From Rhodococcus sp. IEGM 1379 (GTDB taxonomy: Bacteria > Actinomycetota > Actinomycetes > Mycobacteriales > Mycobacteriaceae): 45,769 bases of DNA. How positions within the stretch are numbered: position 1 is the first letter of the stretch; each line of letters opens with the position of its first letter. The notes beneath the pieces are model-generated. The model was not told where the DNA came from and did no database searches. It saw only the letters and a program-made list of their open reading frames with translations. The stretch covers positions 1-45,769 of the forward strand of contig NZ_JASHKR010000018.1 of the NCBI RefSeq assembly GCF_030056815.1, read 5' to 3'. The position numbers and the translations under genes are program-made. This document shows positions 44,298 to 45,769 of this stretch, piece by piece.

Positions 44298-45769
44298 TCA
44301 CACTGCTTCGATCACCGACTGTCCACTCGGCGTCCGCACGGTCTTCGACGTCGTCACGCCCGCATTCGGGTTCAGCTTGTCCACAGACCGGAACTGCATG
44401 CGCGCCTCATTCTGATCGCACGTGAGGACTCCGTAGCCGTGGCTGACCATGTCGACATGCTTGACGTGGGGGTTCTTGGCCCGACGGCTGGCCTCTTCGG
44501 CGTGCGCCGCAGCGGTGTTGTCTCCGCTGCCGGTTGCGCCGCCGTCCCCGGTGTTGGCGGAAGTGACTGAAGGAACGACGAACTCGACTCCTGCGCGCTG
44601 GGTACCAGGCGTGTTTCCCTGTTCACCGCTGAGCGTGCCCGGCGCGAATCCGGTGTTCCACAACTCGCCCGCCCACCCGTCGTGGTCGTCGCCGGTGACC
44701 AGGACCAGGTTCTCGACGGACTCTGCCGCAGCGGACAGGATCTCGGTCCGCTCGGCGCCGTACCCGTCCCACGTGTCGTAGTAGCCGCGGGCACCGTCGT
44801 CCTCGGTCACCATGCCCATCATCATGCTGGCGTTCGCAATGACCTTCCACTGTGCGTCGGACTGGGCCAGGCCGCCCAGCAGCCAACTCTTCTGCGTCGC
44901 GCCCAGCATGGTCCGGCCGGGAGCGTCGGCGTCCGGGCAGACGGTGTGGTCCACATCGCCGCACGGTTGCACGTCGCGGTACTGCCGACTGTCCGGCGCG
45001 AACAGTTCCACCGTCTTGCCTGCCCGCAGCGAGCGGTAGGTCCGGAGCGGGTCGTCGGAGAAGCGCGGCACCGGCATGTGCTCGAACCACGACTGCCACG
45101 CCCACTGCTTCTTCTGCTGGAACCCGATCGCGCTGTCGATCGGCGCGATCACCGGGAAGGTCCAGCCGTCCTGGCTGTAGTTGTTTCGGAACTCGTGGTC
45201 ATCCCAGATCGGGATGAAGGCGTGCTGGCTGTGCATCAGCCGTAGGTCGGCGTCCGTGCGGTACTTGCGGTACTTCTCCCGCATACCCTCGAGGTTCTGC
45301 GGGAACGGGTTCATGTCAAGGCCCCGAACCCCCGGCTTGGTGAACTCGTACACGTAGTCGCCGAGGCACACGACGAAGTCGAGGTCCTCCTCAGCGAGGT
45401 GCCGGTGCGCCGCGTAGTAGCCTTCTTCGAAGCCCTGGCAGGTGAACCAGCCGATGCGGACCGGTTCGTTGGAATCGGCAGGCCGCAGCGTCCGGAAGCG
45501 ACCGACCGGCGATTCGTTTCCGTCGCCTCGGAACTGGTAGTAGTAGGTTTCGCCTGGGGCCAGCCCGCTGGCATCGAAATGCACTGTGCCGTCAGCGTCT
45601 TCGCGAACCTGCACCCGCTCGGCGAGCACTGGGCTGGACAGGTCCTCGCGCGTCGACACGATCAATGCCAGCTCGCCGCCGACTGTGCTGCTGCCGGCAC
45701 TGCCCAAGCTGCCGGTGCTGCTGCCGGCACTGCCCAAGCTGCCGGTGCTGCTGCCGGCACTGCCCAAGC
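44298..45769 (-). CDS. PhoD-type alkaline phosphatase/phosphodiesterase, 3' part (5' end outside window)
   Basis: An exported metallophosphatase of the PhoD family, with about 490 residues in the window. Visible metal-site motifs are FVVCLGDYVYEF, FIPIWDDHEFRNNY and LVLVTGDDHDGWAGEL. A front domain with GLAPGETYYYQFRGDGNESPVGRFRTL is PhoD_N. Directly before it, at the window edge, a 10-residue repeat SLGSAGSSTG runs on (exact 30-bp units 45687-45769), so it is inserted within PhoD_N; the true N-terminus and export signal lie beyond the window. Such enzymes release phosphate from phosphodi- or monoesters. Convergent with metZ. Confidence 0.88.
   Translation of the reverse strand, partial: LGSAGSSTGSLGSAGSSTGSLGSAGSSTVGGELALIVSTREDLSSPVLAERVQVREDADGTVHFDASGLAPGETYYYQFRGDGNESPVGRFRTLRPADSNEPVRIGWFTCQGFEEGYYAAHRHLAEEDLDFVVCLGDYVYEFTKPGVRGLDMNPFPQNLEGMREKYRKYRTDADLRLMHSQHAFIPIWDDHEFRNNYSQDGWTFPVIAPIDSAIGFQQKKQWAWQSWFEHMPVPRFSDDPLRTYRSLRAGKTVELFAPDSRQYRDVQPCGDVDHTVCPDADAPGRTMLGATQKSWLLGGLAQSDAQWKVIANASMMMGMVTEDDGARGYYDTWDGYGAERTEILSAAAESVENLVLVTGDDHDGWAGELWNTGFAPGTLSGEQGNTPGTQRAGVEFVVPSVTSANTGDGGATGSGDNTAAAHAEEASRRAKNPHVKHVDMVSHGYGVLTCDQNEARMQFRSVDKLNPNAGVTTSKTVRTPSGQSVIEAV
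45687..45769. repeat. In-frame 30-bp tandem repeat in the PhoD gene, running off the window edge
   Basis: About 2.8 exact copies of the 30-bp unit GCTGCTGCCGGCACTGCCCA... (45687-45769). Translated on the minus strand it gives SLGSAGSSTG per unit. The exact copies point to a recent expansion. The total copy number cannot be known here. Confidence 0.9.

Overview
The window reads as a chromosomal stretch of a high-GC, mycolic-acid-containing actinobacterium, most likely Rhodococcus (erythropolis/qingshengii type). The reasons are frequent GTG/TTG starts, several genes that look leaderless, and a gene order I recall from Mycobacterium tuberculosis: clpB, Rv0383c-like, pyrE and trmH, then GH76, DedA, fba, an Rv0361-like gene and DUF3151, then an M50 protease, an Rv0358-like gene and purA, and further on purT, rhodanese and metZ. 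Species assignment and synteny are from memory, not from a search.

Layout. 1-8.3 kb: the 3' end of clpB, an envelope DUF5666 protein, an Rv0383c-like membrane protein, an SDR, pyrE, a divergent MarR/acyltransferase pair, a YhhN membrane enzyme, a second SDR, a lipoprotein and an SpoU methyltransferase. 8.3-13.6 kb: a GH76 glycan hydrolase, two DedA proteins, fructose-bisphosphate aldolase, an Rv0361-like membrane protein and DUF3151. 13.6-23.6 kb looks accessory: FUSC exporter, CDF metal exporter, PPOX-fold protein with a divergent WYL regulator, DUF808, an MFS-thiolase operon with a divergent HxlR regulator, a broken DUF222/HNH (13E12-type) gene behind a LexA box, and a GNAT-cupin pair. 23.7-35.4 kb: M50 protease, Rv0358-like protein, purA, a nucleotidase, a MocR regulator, a methyltransferase, an alpha-methylacyl-CoA racemase and a heterodimeric ABC exporter. 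35.4-45.8 kb: a long AT-rich leader with a CRP/GlxR-like site and a 49-residue protein, a membrane diguanylate cyclase, purT, DUF456, an amidohydrolase, a ferredoxin reductase with an IdeR/DtxR-like iron box, a second Rv0361-like protein, rhodanese, metZ and the 3' part of a PhoD-type phosphatase.

Co-working units. MFS-thiolase is probably controlled by HxlR. GNAT-cupin, Rv0358-M50, the two ABC half-transporters, purT-DUF456 and rhodanese-metZ are tightly coupled pairs, four of them with 4-bp stop/start overlaps (GNAT-cupin has none).

The most unusual non-coding features are four short intergenic tandem-repeat blocks (periods 24, 25, 34 and 24 bp, about three copies each) beside gene ends, plus in-frame repeats in two proteins. 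A dispersed palindrome with the core CCTTTTTGGTAG sits between two convergent gene pairs. No rRNA, tRNA, CRISPR array or insertion sequence was recognised.
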